Positions 18,344 to 28,462 of a DNA stretch of 64,000 bases are shown here, one piece after another. This stretch comes from Rhodanobacteraceae bacterium (GTDB lineage: Bacteria; Pseudomonadota; Gammaproteobacteria; Xanthomonadales; Ahniellaceae). The stretch lies in the NCBI GenBank assembly GCA_016708465.1, contig JADJFT010000006.1, forward strand, positions 124,001-188,000. Reading direction: 5' to 3'. A program made the translations under genes and the position numbers. The notes under the pieces were generated by a model, which was not told the DNA's origin, did no database searches, and saw only the letters and a program-made list of their open reading frames with translations. Each line of letters starts with the position of its first letter. Within the stretch, counting starts at the first letter, position 1.

Positions 18344-20448
18344 GTGAAACTGTCATCCGCGTTGCACACTTCGCTTTCCGACTGGCTCGCGCAGCATGCT
18401 GCCGTCTCGGCATTGTTGGGTGTGGACGTGGTTGTGCCGGACCGCATCGACAGCGCTTTGGTGCCGACGCTCGACCTGTTGATGCTTCTCCGTGTCGACA
18501 GTGACACCTTGGCCGCGACACTGGCGCACGAACTGCAGTTGCCGCTCGAGCGATTGCCGCTGAGCCTGCACGCGCTGGTCGATGGTCAGCGCGAGGCTGG
18601 ACGAGTGTGGACGCTGTATGCCGAGAAAGGGCAGGGCGTTGCGCCGGAAGGTCTGCGGCGGTTGCTGCTGGCGATCATCCGTGATCTGCGCGTCATTTTC
18701 ATTCTGCTGGCGCGACAATTGGTGCGACTGCGCACTGCGGGCGCGCTGCCGGAACACGAGCAACGCGCGTTGGCGCAACTCACTGCCGATATTCATGCGC
18801 CGCTCGCGAATCGGCTCGGAATCTGGCAGTTGAAGTGGGAACTGGAAGACTTGTCGTTTCGCTACCTGAATCCAGACGCGTATCGGCGCATTGCCAACGC
18901 GCTTGATGAGCGTCGCGGCGACCGCGAAGATTTCATCGAACGCGTGAAGCGCGAACTGACGAAAACTCTGCGGCGCGAAGGTGTCGAAGTCGAGATTGCT
19001 GGACGGCCGAAACACATCTATTCGATTTGGCGCAAATGAGCCGCAAGCAAGTCGATGTCGATGGTCTCTACGACATCCGTGCGGTTCGGTTGATGGTGAA
19101 GGATGTCGCGACCTGTTACGCCGCGCTGGGATTAGTGCACGCGCTGTGGCCGCCGGTACCAGGCGAATTCGACGATTACATCGCGCGGCCCAAGGGCAAC
19201 AACTATCGCTCCTTGCATACCGCCGTGGTCGGGCCCGAAGGCAAAACGCTGGAGATCCAGATTCGCACGCCGGAGATGCACGAACACGCCGAACTCGGTG
19301 TGGCCGCGCACTGGCGTTACAAGGAAGGTGGCGGCGGCGATGCCGCGTTCGAACGCAAGATCGCCGGTCTGCGCAACCTGCTCGAAGCCAAGGCCGATAC
19401 CGAGTCTGACGCTGCACTGTTGGCGGGACTCCAAACCGAGGTAGTCGAAGATCGCGTGTATTTGCTGACGCCGCAGGGCCGCGTCGTCGACTTGCCCAAA
19501 GGCGCGACCGTGCTCGATTTCGCGTATCACATCCACACCGATGTTGGGCATCGCTGTCGTGGCGCGCGATTGAACGGGCGCTTGGTGCCGCTCGATCATC
19601 AGCCGGTCAGTGGCGAAACTGTTGAGATCGTTACTGGCAAAGTCAGTGAGCCAAAACGTGACTGGTTGATCGCGTCGCGCGGCTTTTTGACGTCGCCACG
19701 AGCGAAGGAAAAAGTCCGTACCTGGTTCAAGAAACTCGACCACGATCGCAACGCCGTGGCCGGGCGCGAACTGTTGGACAAAGAACTCAAGCGACTTGCC
19801 TTTCACGATGTTGATCTGTCGTCGTTGCCGGGACGCTTCAACCTGAAGACGATGGACGATCTTCTGGTTGCGATCGGTGTCGGTGAAGTCACGCCCGGAC
19901 ACATCGCGCGGGCGTTGCAGGAGATCGTCCAACCCAAGGTCGAGAAGCCTGAACTCAGCGCCGATCCGGTGCGTCTGCGACCGCGTGACAAGGACGCGAT
20001 CACGATCGAAGGGGTCGGCAATCTATTGACCACGATGGCACGCTGCTGCCAGCCAGTGCCGGGTGATCCGATCATCGGCTGGCTGACCAAGGGCCGTGGC
20101 GTCAGCGTGCATCGCCACGGCTGCGCGAGCTTCAACAATCTCGTCGCGCGTGATCCGGAACGCGTGATCCATGTTGACTGGGGTGGCCGCAGCGGCGAAT
20201 ACGAAGTCGATGTGCTGGTGCGTGGCTACGACCGCAAGGGTTTGCTCAAAGACGTGTCTGCGGCCATCGCGGCCGCCGACGCGCATGTGCTCGCGGCCAG
20301 CACGCGCCTCGATCGTGATCACGGCATCGCCGAAATGTTCTTCGCGGTGCGCGTGTCCGACTACGGTCAATTGTCCAGCCTGTTGCACAAGGTGGCGGCG
20401 TTACCGAATGTGATCGAAGCCAAGCGCAATACCTCGGCGCGGCGCTAG
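18344..20448 (+). CDS. relA: GTP pyrophosphokinase RelA (one frameshift)
   Basis: About 701 residues in RelA/SpoT order. The hydrolase domain lacks the HD pair and is degenerate (HALVDGQREAGRVWTLY). The synthetase domain carries EFDDYIARPKGNNYRSLHT, and the EFDD motif marks synthetase-only RelA enzymes rather than bifunctional SpoT. A TGS domain (VYLLTPQGRVVDLPKGATVLDF) and a C-terminal ACT domain follow. The frame breaks at 19034-19036: IYSIWRK is followed by a stop, but one extra A in the AAA gives IYSIWRKMSRKQVD, the conserved continuation. Start is GTG at 18344. RelA makes (p)ppGpp on stalled ribosomes. Confidence 0.9.
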
Positions 20449-20525
20449 CAGCGTCAGGGCGCCGAGGCCTCGGTTTCGCTGGCTCCGCTATACTCTGCGG
20501 TCTTCATCCCAGCCGGAATATCGCC

Positions 20526-21542
20526 ATGAGTATCGAACAGCTCGAAGAAACCGCCCAAGCCATGGTGGCCGCGGGTAAGGGCATTATCGCGATCGACGAA
20601 TCGAACAGCACGATCAAGAAGCGTTTCGATGGCGTCGGTATCGATTGCACCGAAGAAAATCGCCGCGCTTACCGCGAAATGCTGCTGTCGACGCCGAACC
20701 TCTCGGACCACATTTCCGGGGCGATCCTTTACGACGCAACGCTGCGCCAGAGCACCCGCGCTGGCGTGCCGTTCACCAAGCTCATGCTCGACAACGGCAT
20801 CTTGCCTGGCATCAAGGTTGACAAGGGTCCGCAGGGCTTGGCCGGCTTCCCGGGCGAAGTCGTTACCGAAGGTATGGACGGACTGCGTGATCGCGTCAAC
20901 AAATATGCCCGTCTCGGCGCGAAGTTCGCGAAGTGGCGTGCGGTCATCAATATCGGTGACGACATGCCGAGCGCGACCGCCATTGATGCGAACGCACATG
21001 CGTTGGCGCGTTACGCCGCGCTCTGTCAGGAAGCCGGGATCGTGCCGATGGTTGAACCGGAAGTGCTGATGGACGGCGCGCACGATATCGACACTTGCTA
21101 CGACGTCACCGAAGCGGCGTTGCGCAGCCTGTTCGGTGCCTTGTACGAGCACAACGTGATGCTCGAAGGCGTGATCCTGAAAGCGAGCATGATCATTCAT
21201 GGCAAGGACTGCGCCGAAAAGGCCAGCGCCGAAGAAGTTGCGGAACTGACCGTGCGCTGCCTGAAGTCGGCGGTGCCGAGTGCGATTCCGGGCATCGTCT
21301 TCCTATCCGGCGGCCAGTCCGATGTTGACGCGACTGCGCACCTCAATCTGATGAACCAGATCGGCCCGCACCCTTGGCCGCTGTCGTTCTCGTATGGCCG
21401 TGCCATGCAGTCGGCTGCGCTCAAGCTGTGGTCGCAGGACTTGGTCGGCAACTTCGCCAAGGCGCAGGCCATCGTCGCTAGCCGCGCCCGTGAGAACGGC
21501 ATGGCCGCGCTCGGCCGCTGGACGCCGGACATGACGGCGTAA
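20526..21542 (+). CDS. Class I fructose-bisphosphate aldolase
   Basis: A 338-residue aldolase of the animal/plant-like class I family: GKGIIAIDESNSTIKKRF near the start, KWRAVINIG, and the Schiff-base lysine region EGVILKASMI. It cleaves fructose 1,6-bisphosphate to dihydroxyacetone phosphate and glyceraldehyde 3-phosphate in the cytoplasm without a metal. It stands alone with its own upstream region (a TATACT at 20489-20494 may be the -10 element, but no good -35 was found) and is closed by a strong terminator, so it is probably monocistronic. Confidence 0.93.
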   Translation: MSIEQLEETAQAMVAAGKGIIAIDESNSTIKKRFDGVGIDCTEENRRAYREMLLSTPNLSDHISGAILYDATLRQSTRAGVPFTKLMLDNGILPGIKVDKGPQGLAGFPGEVVTEGMDGLRDRVNKYARLGAKFAKWRAVINIGDDMPSATAIDANAHALARYAALCQEAGIVPMVEPEVLMDGAHDIDTCYDVTEAALRSLFGALYEHNVMLEGVILKASMIIHGKDCAEKASAEEVAELTVRCLKSAVPSAIPGIVFLSGGQSDVDATAHLNLMNQIGPHPWPLSFSYGRAMQSAALKLWSQDLVGNFAKAQAIVASRARENGMAALGRWTPDMTA

Positions 21543-21564
21543 ACGGCAACCAACCGCAGTGACG

Positions 21565-21595
21565 AAAGGGCGGGTCATCCCGCCCTTTCTTTTTG
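21565..21595 (+). terminator. Rho-independent terminator after the aldolase gene
   Basis: An 11-base perfect stem, GAAAGGGCGGG at 21565-21575 pairing with CCCGCCCTTTC at 21580-21590, closes a TCAT loop and is followed by five T. It starts 22 bases after the aldolase stop codon. Confidence 0.95.
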
Positions 21596-21667
21596 CGCGG
21601 CCAAGCATTGCAATACCCACCCGGCAGCAGCACATCGCCGATTCGACCCGAACCACGAGGACAAGCC

Positions 21668-22828
21668 ATGACCACCCCGCTCAAACAACTGGATAAGGCG
21701 CTCGGTGCGCTGCGTGATCTTGGTTTGATCAAGTCGCAGCCCGAGGAGGCGCCAGTGGTGGCGCTGATCGACCGGATCGCACATCTCGATCCGGACAAGA
21801 CCGTGGCGATTGCGCGCACGTTGTCGCAGGCCTCGTTGTTCAACGAAGTCGTGCGCGAGCACGTTTCGGCAATGACGATCGGTGAGCGTTACCGCCGCAT
21901 CACCGAATCCTTCAACAGTATTCGTGACGACGCCAAGGCAATGGTCGCGCAGGTCGAGGACGGCAAGATCGACACGATGGAGCGCCTCGCGAACGTCTGG
22001 ATGAAAGTGACACGCGGCGATATTCCGAGTCGCTTTGCGCGCATCAAGGACAGCTACCTCGATGTCGCCAAAGATTCGAAGGACCAGATCCAGCGCGAGC
22101 AGACCATTCTCGATGCCTATCGCGATTTTCGTGGCGCCCTGAAAGAATCACAGGTGCTCGGCTTCAGCGTGTTGAAGACTGCGGAAGAATTGCTGGCGAC
22201 AGCACGCAGCGCACTGCAATCCGCGTCTGCGGCTGTGGCTGCCAGCGATGGCAGCGATCGCGAAGCGCACGCCAAGCTCGAAATGGCGCGTGATATCGCA
22301 ATGCGGGCGTTGCAGGATGAGGACAAGCGTTATCAGATCGCCAAGGATCTCGCCGAGAACCTGTCGATCTCGTACAACACGACGGAAGTGGTGATGGCGC
22401 GGCTGATGCAGATCACCGATGCCAAGGAGCGCGTGTATTCGCAGGCGGTGATGTTCTTCGGCACCAACGAAACCGTGTTCACGGCGCTCTCGGCGTCGTT
22501 CACCGGTATGCATGGCTTGCACGAAAGCACGCAGACCTTGGACGCGATGAAACAGGGCATGAACCAGAGCTTGGAAACGCTTGGCGAAGTCGGTACCAAA
22601 ATTCTCGAAGAGGCGACTCGGGCGGGTTATGGCCCGACGCTGCGCGCGGAATCGGTCGCCAAACTGGTCGATTCCGTGGTCGCGTTTCAGGAGAAGTCAG
22701 TGCAGATCATCGACGAGATGCGCGATCTGTCGACGACCAACGAACGCGAGATTCAGGCGGCGGTCGAGGACGGGAAGCAGCGTCTGGTTGCGCTTAGCCG
22801 CGCCGCGGCCACCTTGCCGGGCGCTTGA
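21668..22828 (+). CDS. Uncharacterised all-helical cytoplasmic protein
   Basis: A 386-residue protein without signal peptide or membrane helix, built almost wholly of amphipathic helices with coiled-coil character. Notable blocks are FNSIRDDAKAMVAQVEDGK, VMARLMQITDAKERVYSQAV and MKQGMNQSLETLGEVGTKIL. The last part vaguely recalls the C-terminal helices of TelA-type tellurite proteins, but I see no convincing family signature. The ATG follows GAGGACAAGCC, a good ribosome site. Its stop overlaps the next gene's alternative start, and the three genes to 25569 look like one operon beginning just after the aldolase terminator. Confidence 0.8.
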   Translation: MTTPLKQLDKALGALRDLGLIKSQPEEAPVVALIDRIAHLDPDKTVAIARTLSQASLFNEVVREHVSAMTIGERYRRITESFNSIRDDAKAMVAQVEDGKIDTMERLANVWMKVTRGDIPSRFARIKDSYLDVAKDSKDQIQREQTILDAYRDFRGALKESQVLGFSVLKTAEELLATARSALQSASAAVAASDGSDREAHAKLEMARDIAMRALQDEDKRYQIAKDLAENLSISYNTTEVVMARLMQITDAKERVYSQAVMFFGTNETVFTALSASFTGMHGLHESTQTLDAMKQGMNQSLETLGEVGTKILEEATRAGYGPTLRAESVAKLVDSVVAFQEKSVQIIDEMRDLSTTNEREIQAAVEDGKQRLVALSRAAATLPGA

Positions 22829-22836
22829 GCGCAACG

Positions 22837-24109
22837 ATGAACACGCCGCTGCCGACCACGGTGCCGGACGTTGCGCAGCCGCGCACGTCGATGGACGAAC
22901 TGATGCTCGCCATGGACATCGTCGACACCCTGCGCCACGAGCAGTCGCTGATCGAGCGCGAGTTGGCTTCGGAACAGCGCGACGATGCCTTTATCGAGCG
23001 GGTGCAGCAGATCTATGCGAGTCAGGGGATCGAAGTCAGCGATGCGCTGGTGCGTCAAGGCGTCGAGGCACTGAAGCACGACCGCTTCGCGTACACCCCG
23101 CCTGAGCGGACGTTGCAAGTGCGGTTGGCCGAAGTTTGGGTCGACCGTTGGCGTTGGCTCAAACGCTCGCTGATTGCTGCTGGTGTGGCGCTGGCCGGAA
23201 CCTTGATCGTGGTGGTGCCGAACCGTTTTCTTGCGCAGCGCGACTACGCTGCTTACGTCGATTCGGTGCAGTCGTTGCAGCAGCGCGCACAGCGGTTGTC
23301 CAGTCAATTCGGCAATCTGTCGGTATTTCCGCGCGGCTGGGCGGTCGATGCGCCGCGCTCGGTGGCGCCACATCTGGCCGGACTCGGTGCCGAGTTAGAG
23401 CGCGCGCAATCTGACTCGGTGCCGCAACTGGCATCGACCGGTGCGTTGTCGCCTGCGGACGGCGACCAGTTCGCTGCAGATCCGGAAGCGCAATACGCGC
23501 AGCTCGCGCCCGTGCGCGACGGTCTCGACGTCGTGCAGCAGCGGTTGTCGGCGGTCGAACAGCGCGTCAAGGCGGGCGAGCGGCTGATGCTGGCCGCGCA
23601 TCGCTTCGAAGCTGCAGCGGCACGCCTCGGCACGATAGCGGTTGCCGAGGGCGCGGCGATGAAGATCGCCGAGACACGCGATCGTGCCAGTGCCGCGCTT
23701 GCCGCCGCCGACGATACCGCTGCTGCTGGCGCGGTCGCCCAGTTCGAGCAGTTCGTCACGCTTCTGGACCTCAGCTATACCCTGCGTATCGTCAATCGCA
23801 GCAATGTGCAGAGCGGCGTTTGGCGATATCACGAAGACGCGCCGGGTGGGAAAAACTACTACCTCGTGGTCGAACCGATGGATGCCAACGGCAATGCCGT
23901 CACGCTCCCGGTGACAAACGAAGAAACCCAGCGTACCGAGACGGTTTCGTTGTTCGATGCGCGTGCCGCAGTCCGAATACGAACGCGTCAAGGCTGACAA
24001 GATCGACAACGGTCTGATCGACGACGCTGTGGTCGGCGAGAAGCGTCGCGGCGAGATCGATGTCGAATACCGTGTCGCCGTCGCTGGCGGCGCGATCACG
24101 GAGTGGTGA
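22837..24109 (+). CDS. Uncharacterised single-pass membrane protein (one frameshift)
   Basis: About 424 residues when reconstructed. Residues 1-105 are a helical cytoplasmic region (SMDELMLAMDIVDTLRHEQ). A membrane helix follows (SLIAAGVALAGTLIVVVPN), and then a long Ala/Gln-rich, coiled-coil extracytoplasmic part ending in a beta-rich domain with WRYHEDAPGGKNYYLVVEP. The frame breaks near 23960-23970, after SLFDAR. In the other frame the protein continues as VPQSEYERVKADKIDNGLID and ends EYRVAVAGGAITEW at 24109. I start at ATG 22837. A TTG at 22825 overlapping the previous stop is also possible. The function is unknown. Confidence 0.72.
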
Positions 24110-24114
24110 GAACG

Positions 24115-25569
24115 ATGCAATCCGGACAATCCGTGCTGCGTGACATGGACAGCCGCATCGACGCCCTGCGTGCGCAGGCGCATGTGCTCGCGAATGACCT
24201 GAATGCACTGACTGCGCGCCGCAATGCCGCGCGCGCGCAGGAGTCGGGACAGACGCGTGAACTGGCGGTCTTGCGCCTTGATCTGCTGCAGGCGAACCAG
24301 GTCGCAAGCGGCATTGACGCGGCCGACCAGCGTGCGCTGGCACTGTTGACGCAGCGTGCTCAGACGCTGGATGCACTAAACCAAACGATCGTGAATTCCG
24401 AGGCGCAGCAGCAGTCGCTCAAGGCGGCGCGCAGCGCGCGATTGGCTGAGCGCGACGTTGCCGCGGTGCGCGCGAACGATGCGGCTATTGGCGTGCGCAG
24501 CGCATTGTCCGCGACAAGCGATTACCAGTCGTTGCAGACGAATTCGTTGCAGGCGGCGCAGACCGCCAAGCAGGCTCGCGATAAGGCAGTCACCGCCGCG
24601 ACTGATCGCGAAAGCAAGCGCAAGCCTTACGAAGATGACCGCTTGTTCATGTATCTGTGGCAGCGCCGTTTCGGCTTTCCGGAGTACGCCGCGAATACGT
24701 TGACGCGTGCGCTGGATCAATGGGTCGCGCACTTGATCGGCTACGATGGCGCGCATCGCAATTACCGCATGCTGCTCGCGCTCGCCGACCATCTCGCAGC
24801 GCATGCAGAGGCACAGGAGGCGACCGCGAATGCCGCACAGTCGCAGTTGGTGATCGCCGAAGATGCAGCGCTGGCTGCGGCCGGCGTGCCAGCGCTCGAC
24901 GCTGCGCTCGATGCCGCCGACGCCGCGTTGAACGCGGCCGAACAGCAGATCGAGGCTGCCGAGGTGAGGTATCAGCAGACGCTGCTGGAGCGTGCCGCCA
25001 TCGTCGCCGGCACTGATCCTTTCACCACCGAAGCACTCAATGTGATTGCGGCGCAATTGGGTCGCGAGGAATTGAATCAACTGCGCGCTGATGCCCAAGG
25101 CACAGCGACGCCGCAGGATGATGCAATGGTCGCGGCGCTCGCGAACCTGCGTGTGGAAACTGGCCGTCTGGCGGAACAGCTTGCCCCGCTGGAAGCGCAT
25201 CAGGCCACTTTGCTCAAGCAGATGGCCGAGGCCGAGCAGTTGCGCACGCATTTCCGTTCCAATGCGTATGACAGCGATAACTCCGAATTCGAAAGTGGCC
25301 TGGCGATCGGTGCGGTGCTGGATCGACTGCTGCGTGGTGCCGTCGTCTTCAATGATGCTTGGGAAGAAGTGAATCGCCATCATCGCGTGCGTATTCCGCC
25401 AATGTCGCGAATGCCGCGCACGAGCAGTGGCGGCGGCGGTGGTTTCGGAAGCGGGCGCAGCAGTGGCGGTTTCGGCGGCGGTAGCGGAACTCGTTCCGGC
25501 GGTGGATTTCGAAGCGGTGGTGGCTTCGGTGGTGGCGGTGGTGGTTTCAAAACCGGTGGAGGATTTTGA
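24115..25569 (+). CDS. Uncharacterised coiled-coil protein with Gly-rich tail
   Basis: A 484-residue protein. Residues 1-170 and 240-390 are Ala/Gln/Leu-rich coiled coils (DMDSRIDALRAQAHVLANDL). A more conserved-looking core sits between them (FMYLWQRRFGFPEYAANTLT). The last 55 residues are a low-complexity Gly/Ser/Phe tail of GGGF and SGGGF units ending KTGGGF. No signal peptide or membrane helix. It starts five bases after the preceding stop, and its own stop shares one base with the next ATG. The Gly/Phe tail resembles linkers or self-associating tails. No enzyme motif was seen. Confidence 0.8.
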   Translation: MQSGQSVLRDMDSRIDALRAQAHVLANDLNALTARRNAARAQESGQTRELAVLRLDLLQANQVASGIDAADQRALALLTQRAQTLDALNQTIVNSEAQQQSLKAARSARLAERDVAAVRANDAAIGVRSALSATSDYQSLQTNSLQAAQTAKQARDKAVTAATDRESKRKPYEDDRLFMYLWQRRFGFPEYAANTLTRALDQWVAHLIGYDGAHRNYRMLLALADHLAAHAEAQEATANAAQSQLVIAEDAALAAAGVPALDAALDAADAALNAAEQQIEAAEVRYQQTLLERAAIVAGTDPFTTEALNVIAAQLGREELNQLRADAQGTATPQDDAMVAALANLRVETGRLAEQLAPLEAHQATLLKQMAEAEQLRTHFRSNAYDSDNSEFESGLAIGAVLDRLLRGAVVFNDAWEEVNRHHRVRIPPMSRMPRTSSGGGGGFGSGRSSGGFGGGSGTRSGGGFRSGGGFGGGGGGFKTGGGF

Positions 25570-26363
25570 TGCGTGACCATCCTTACGACCGCGCGCCTCG
25601 CCCGCTGCATCCTCGTCGTGAACAACGGCACAGCGAACTGCGTGTATTCGGTCTACATGCCTGTCTTGCGGTGTTTCAACGACGGCGCGATGCGATCCGC
25701 AAGGTGTATTTGGAGAAGGATCGGCTTGGCCAGTTGCGCGACGTGATCGCGCATTGCGTCGCGAATCGCATTGGCTATCGGCTGCTGCCTGGCGACGAGT
25801 TGGAGAAGCTGACCAAGTCACAACATCACGAGGGCGTTTGCTTCGAAGTTTTGCGTGCGCCTTTGCTTGTGCTGGATGACGTGCTCGCGGCGATCCCGCC
25901 GCAGCAGTCGGCATGGTTTGCATGGCTGGATGGCGTCGGCAATCCGCACAATCTCGGTGCGATGCTGCGCAGTGCAGCGCATTTCGGTTGTGCTGGATTG
26001 ATCTTGCCACGCGATGCCGGACTCGGCCTGTCCGGTGCCGCTTGTCGAGTCGCGGAAGGCGGCGCCGAAGCCGTCCCGCTGATCGGCATTGATGCCGCTG
26101 AGCCGGCGATCTCGGCCTTGCATCGCCATCATTTCCAACTACTTGCGACGGTTGTGCGCGGTGGCGACGACGTGTTTGCCGCAGCGCTGCCGAAGCGTGC
26201 AGTGTTCGTGATGGGCGCCGAAGAAGCCGGCATGAGCCATGCATTGGTCGCACGCTGCGATCTCCGTGTTGGCATTTCCGGCAGTGGTGCTGTCGAGAGC
26301 CTGAACGTCTCGGCGGCCTTCGCTGTGTTTGCGGCGCTGTGGGCGGCACAATCCCGGCCGTGA
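25569..26363 (+). CDS. TrmH/SpoU-family RNA 2'-O-methyltransferase, YfiF-like
   Basis: A 264-residue SPOUT enzyme. A substrate-binding domain (LRVFGLHACLAVFQRR, SQHHEGVCFEVL) is followed by the catalytic domain with the three trefoil-knot motifs: motif 1 GVGNPHNLGAMLRSAAHFG, motif 2 FVMGAEEAGMS and motif 3 GSGAVESLNVSAAFAVF. The N-terminal block matches E. coli YfiF better than RlmB or TrmH. It would transfer a methyl group to a ribose 2'-OH in RNA, with the exact nucleotide unknown. The ATG shares its first base with the previous stop codon. Confidence 0.88.
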   Translation: MRDHPYDRAPRPLHPRREQRHSELRVFGLHACLAVFQRRRDAIRKVYLEKDRLGQLRDVIAHCVANRIGYRLLPGDELEKLTKSQHHEGVCFEVLRAPLLVLDDVLAAIPPQQSAWFAWLDGVGNPHNLGAMLRSAAHFGCAGLILPRDAGLGLSGAACRVAEGGAEAVPLIGIDAAEPAISALHRHHFQLLATVVRGGDDVFAAALPKRAVFVMGAEEAGMSHALVARCDLRVGISGSGAVESLNVSAAFAVFAALWAAQSRP

Positions 26364-26380
26364 CCCTGATGAGAACGCGC

Positions 26381-27614
26381 ATGATTCGAATCATTTCCCT
26401 GCTGCTGGCGCTGGGCCTTTGCGCTTCCGGGGTGCCGGCGCAGACGCCAGTCAAGAAAACCTTCGCACTGGATTACACGATCGAGTTGTTGCCGAAGCAG
26501 GACCAGGCACGCATTCACATTGCACTCGGCAAGGGCAGCGAACGGGTCACGCGGATTTCGCTGAAATTCGATGCGAAACCGCTACAGCGATTTCACCGTC
26601 AGCGCCGGAAAGTTTGCGCCGGCCAGTACCGGCAAGGCGGTTTGGACGCCAGCCGGTGCCGGTTCGACCTTGAGCTATCGGGTGCTCATTACGCACCGGC
26701 ACGGTAGCGACAGTTTCGACGCGCGCATGACTCCCGACTGGGCGCTGTTCCGTGGCGACAAGGTGATTCCGTTCATCACCGCACGCATGAAGAAAAACAC
26801 GGTCGCGGTCACGCACCTCGGCTTCGTGCTGCCGTAGGGCTGGAATAATGTCGATACAGGTTGGCCACGGCTGCCGAATAACCGCTTTGTAATCGATAAC
26901 CCGGAGCGCAGCTTCGATCGGCCGATCGGCTGGATCATCGCCGGCAAGGTCGGAACCCGATACGACAAGCCGGGCATGACCGAGGTTGTCGTTGGCGCCC
27001 CCAAAGGCGACGCGCTCGATCGAATGGATGCGCTGACCATGATCAGTTTCGTCTGGCCCGAGATCGAAAGTGCCTTCGGACGCACGCCGCGCAAGGTGCT
27101 GATCGTCGGCGCCGGCGATCCGATGTGGCGCGGCGGCCTGTCTGCGCCGAACTCACTGTTCTTCCATTCGCAGCGACCGCTGGTGAGCGAGAACGGGACC
27201 AGTCCTTTGTTTCACGAACTCACCCACGTGGTTACGCGCATCAGCGGAGAAGACCGCTCCGACTGGATTGCCGAGGGTTTGGCCGAGTTCTATTCGATCG
27301 AGCTGAACTGGCGTGCCGGAGGCATGAGCGATGTGCGTCGCGAACGCGTCTACCAGAACCTGCGCGATTGGGGGCGTGGTGCCAAATCACTGCGCACCGA
27401 TCACTCCAGCGCCGAAGTCACGGCGCGTGCGGTGGTGCTGCTGCACGAACTCGATGCCGAGATTCGTGCACGTACCAATGATGCGAAGGACATCGACGAC
27501 GTGACGCGCATTCTCAAGGTGATGCGCAAAGTGTCGACACTGAAATTCATCGCCGCTACCGAGCGGGTGCTCGGCGGCAAGTCCAAAGTGCTGGCGACAT
27601 CGTTGCTGAAATGA
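26381..27614 (+). pseudogene. Disrupted secreted HELTH-type (gluzincin-like) peptidase
   Basis: A signal peptide (MIRIISLLLALGLCASGVPA) opens a reconstructed protein of about 411 residues. The C-terminal part holds a zinc-peptidase motif, FHELTHVVTRIS, followed 18 residues later by AEGLAEFYSIE, the HExxH...E arrangement of M1-like gluzincins (HELTH here). Two lesions interrupt it: an extra A in the AAA at 26576-26578, after ISLKFDA, and an in-frame TAG at 26835-26837 between FVLP and GWNNVDTG. The stop is a substitution, unlike the indels elsewhere in the window, so real inactivation is possible. ATG 26369 is an alternative start. Confidence 0.75.
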
Positions 27615-27630
27615 CCGGCGCGGTCGAAAT

Positions 27631-28258
27631 TCAACTCCCGATCTGCTCGTGAATCGCGATGCGCTCGTCTTCAGCGAGTCCGAGCGCATTGCCCAGTGTG
27701 CTGAGAAAGTGTCGCTCGGACTCGGTATCGATGTCGATCGTCAGTGCGGCTGCGGCATAGGCTTCGCGCGTCAGACCCGGGCGGGTCATCGCGCCGATGG
27801 CGTCGGCGCTTTTCGGCACTGCCATCTCCGCTTCGAGGAATGCACGAGTTTCGGCATCGACACCGGCTGCGCTGGCACGTGCCAGCACGCGTTCGCGCTC
27901 GCTGGCATCGACTCGGCCATCGGCCGCGGCGGCGGCGATCATCGCCTGCACCAGCAGCACGGCGTCGGCTTGCGCGCGGGCGCTAACTGCGCCAGATTGA
28001 ATGCTGCGGGGGTGGTGGCGGTGCCGAGGTCATGGCCATGACCGCTGGCGGCGGCGGCGCGGTTGCGCTGGATGTGGCCGTTGGCGCACGCTGGCTGTTG
28101 TAGTGCTCGTAGGCGGCCATCGCCACGCCGAGCGCGCCGAGGCCAAGCTGGGCCTTGGTGCCGAAGCTCAGCCCGCCACCGCGCTTTCTGCCGTGGCCGA
28201 AGCCACCACCGAGGGCATCACCCAGCAACTGACCGAGCAATCGTTGTGCATCGAACAT
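27631..28258 (-). CDS. DUF533/TerB-like protein, YebE type (frameshifted)
   Basis: About 209 residues. The N-terminus MFDAQRLLGQLLGDALGGG leads to a Gly-rich stretch, a hydrophobic segment (AQLGLGALGVAMAAYEHY) and a Pro-rich linker. The second half is an all-helical TerB-like domain: VLLVQAMIAAAAADGRVDA, LTREAYAAAALTIDIDTESE, ending AEDERIAIHEQIGS. The two halves are in different frames. The break lies around the five-G run at 28008-28012 and may involve more than one base. The ATG at 28256-28258 has a GGAG ribosome site. Proteins of this type are inner-membrane and of unknown function. Confidence 0.72.
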
Positions 28259-28462
28259 GGTCGGAATCTCCGTTAGACAGCGCAATCACGGTGGGGATGA
28301 TGCGACAAATCGCAAGTCCAGGCAGCGCCAACTTGTTGCCGGGACTGGCCCTTGGCATGATAGGCGTTGAATTTTCCGTGGATCCCCCCGATGTCGATCA
28401 CGCAGCAAGCCCGTTCCGGGCCGGCCCTACGCCGGTCTGCGCCGAAGCGTGGGGTGCGCTGA

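Noticed and set aside
19031..19040. Programmed -1 frameshifting in relA
   Set aside because: The site (cgcaaatgag) has no slippery heptamer, relA homologues are not known to use frameshifting, and similar indels occur across the window.
24376..26454. A 692-codon open frame on the minus strand
   Set aside because: It lies antisense to the Gly-rich protein and the TrmH-family gene, both with clear motifs. Its translation is Arg/His-rich and lacks any domain; long antisense frames are expected at this base composition.
28259..28462. Promoter pair for dgkA (TTGTTG-N17-CATGAT at 28333-28361)
   Set aside because: Both boxes are poor matches and the leader would be about 95 bases. Not strong enough to list.
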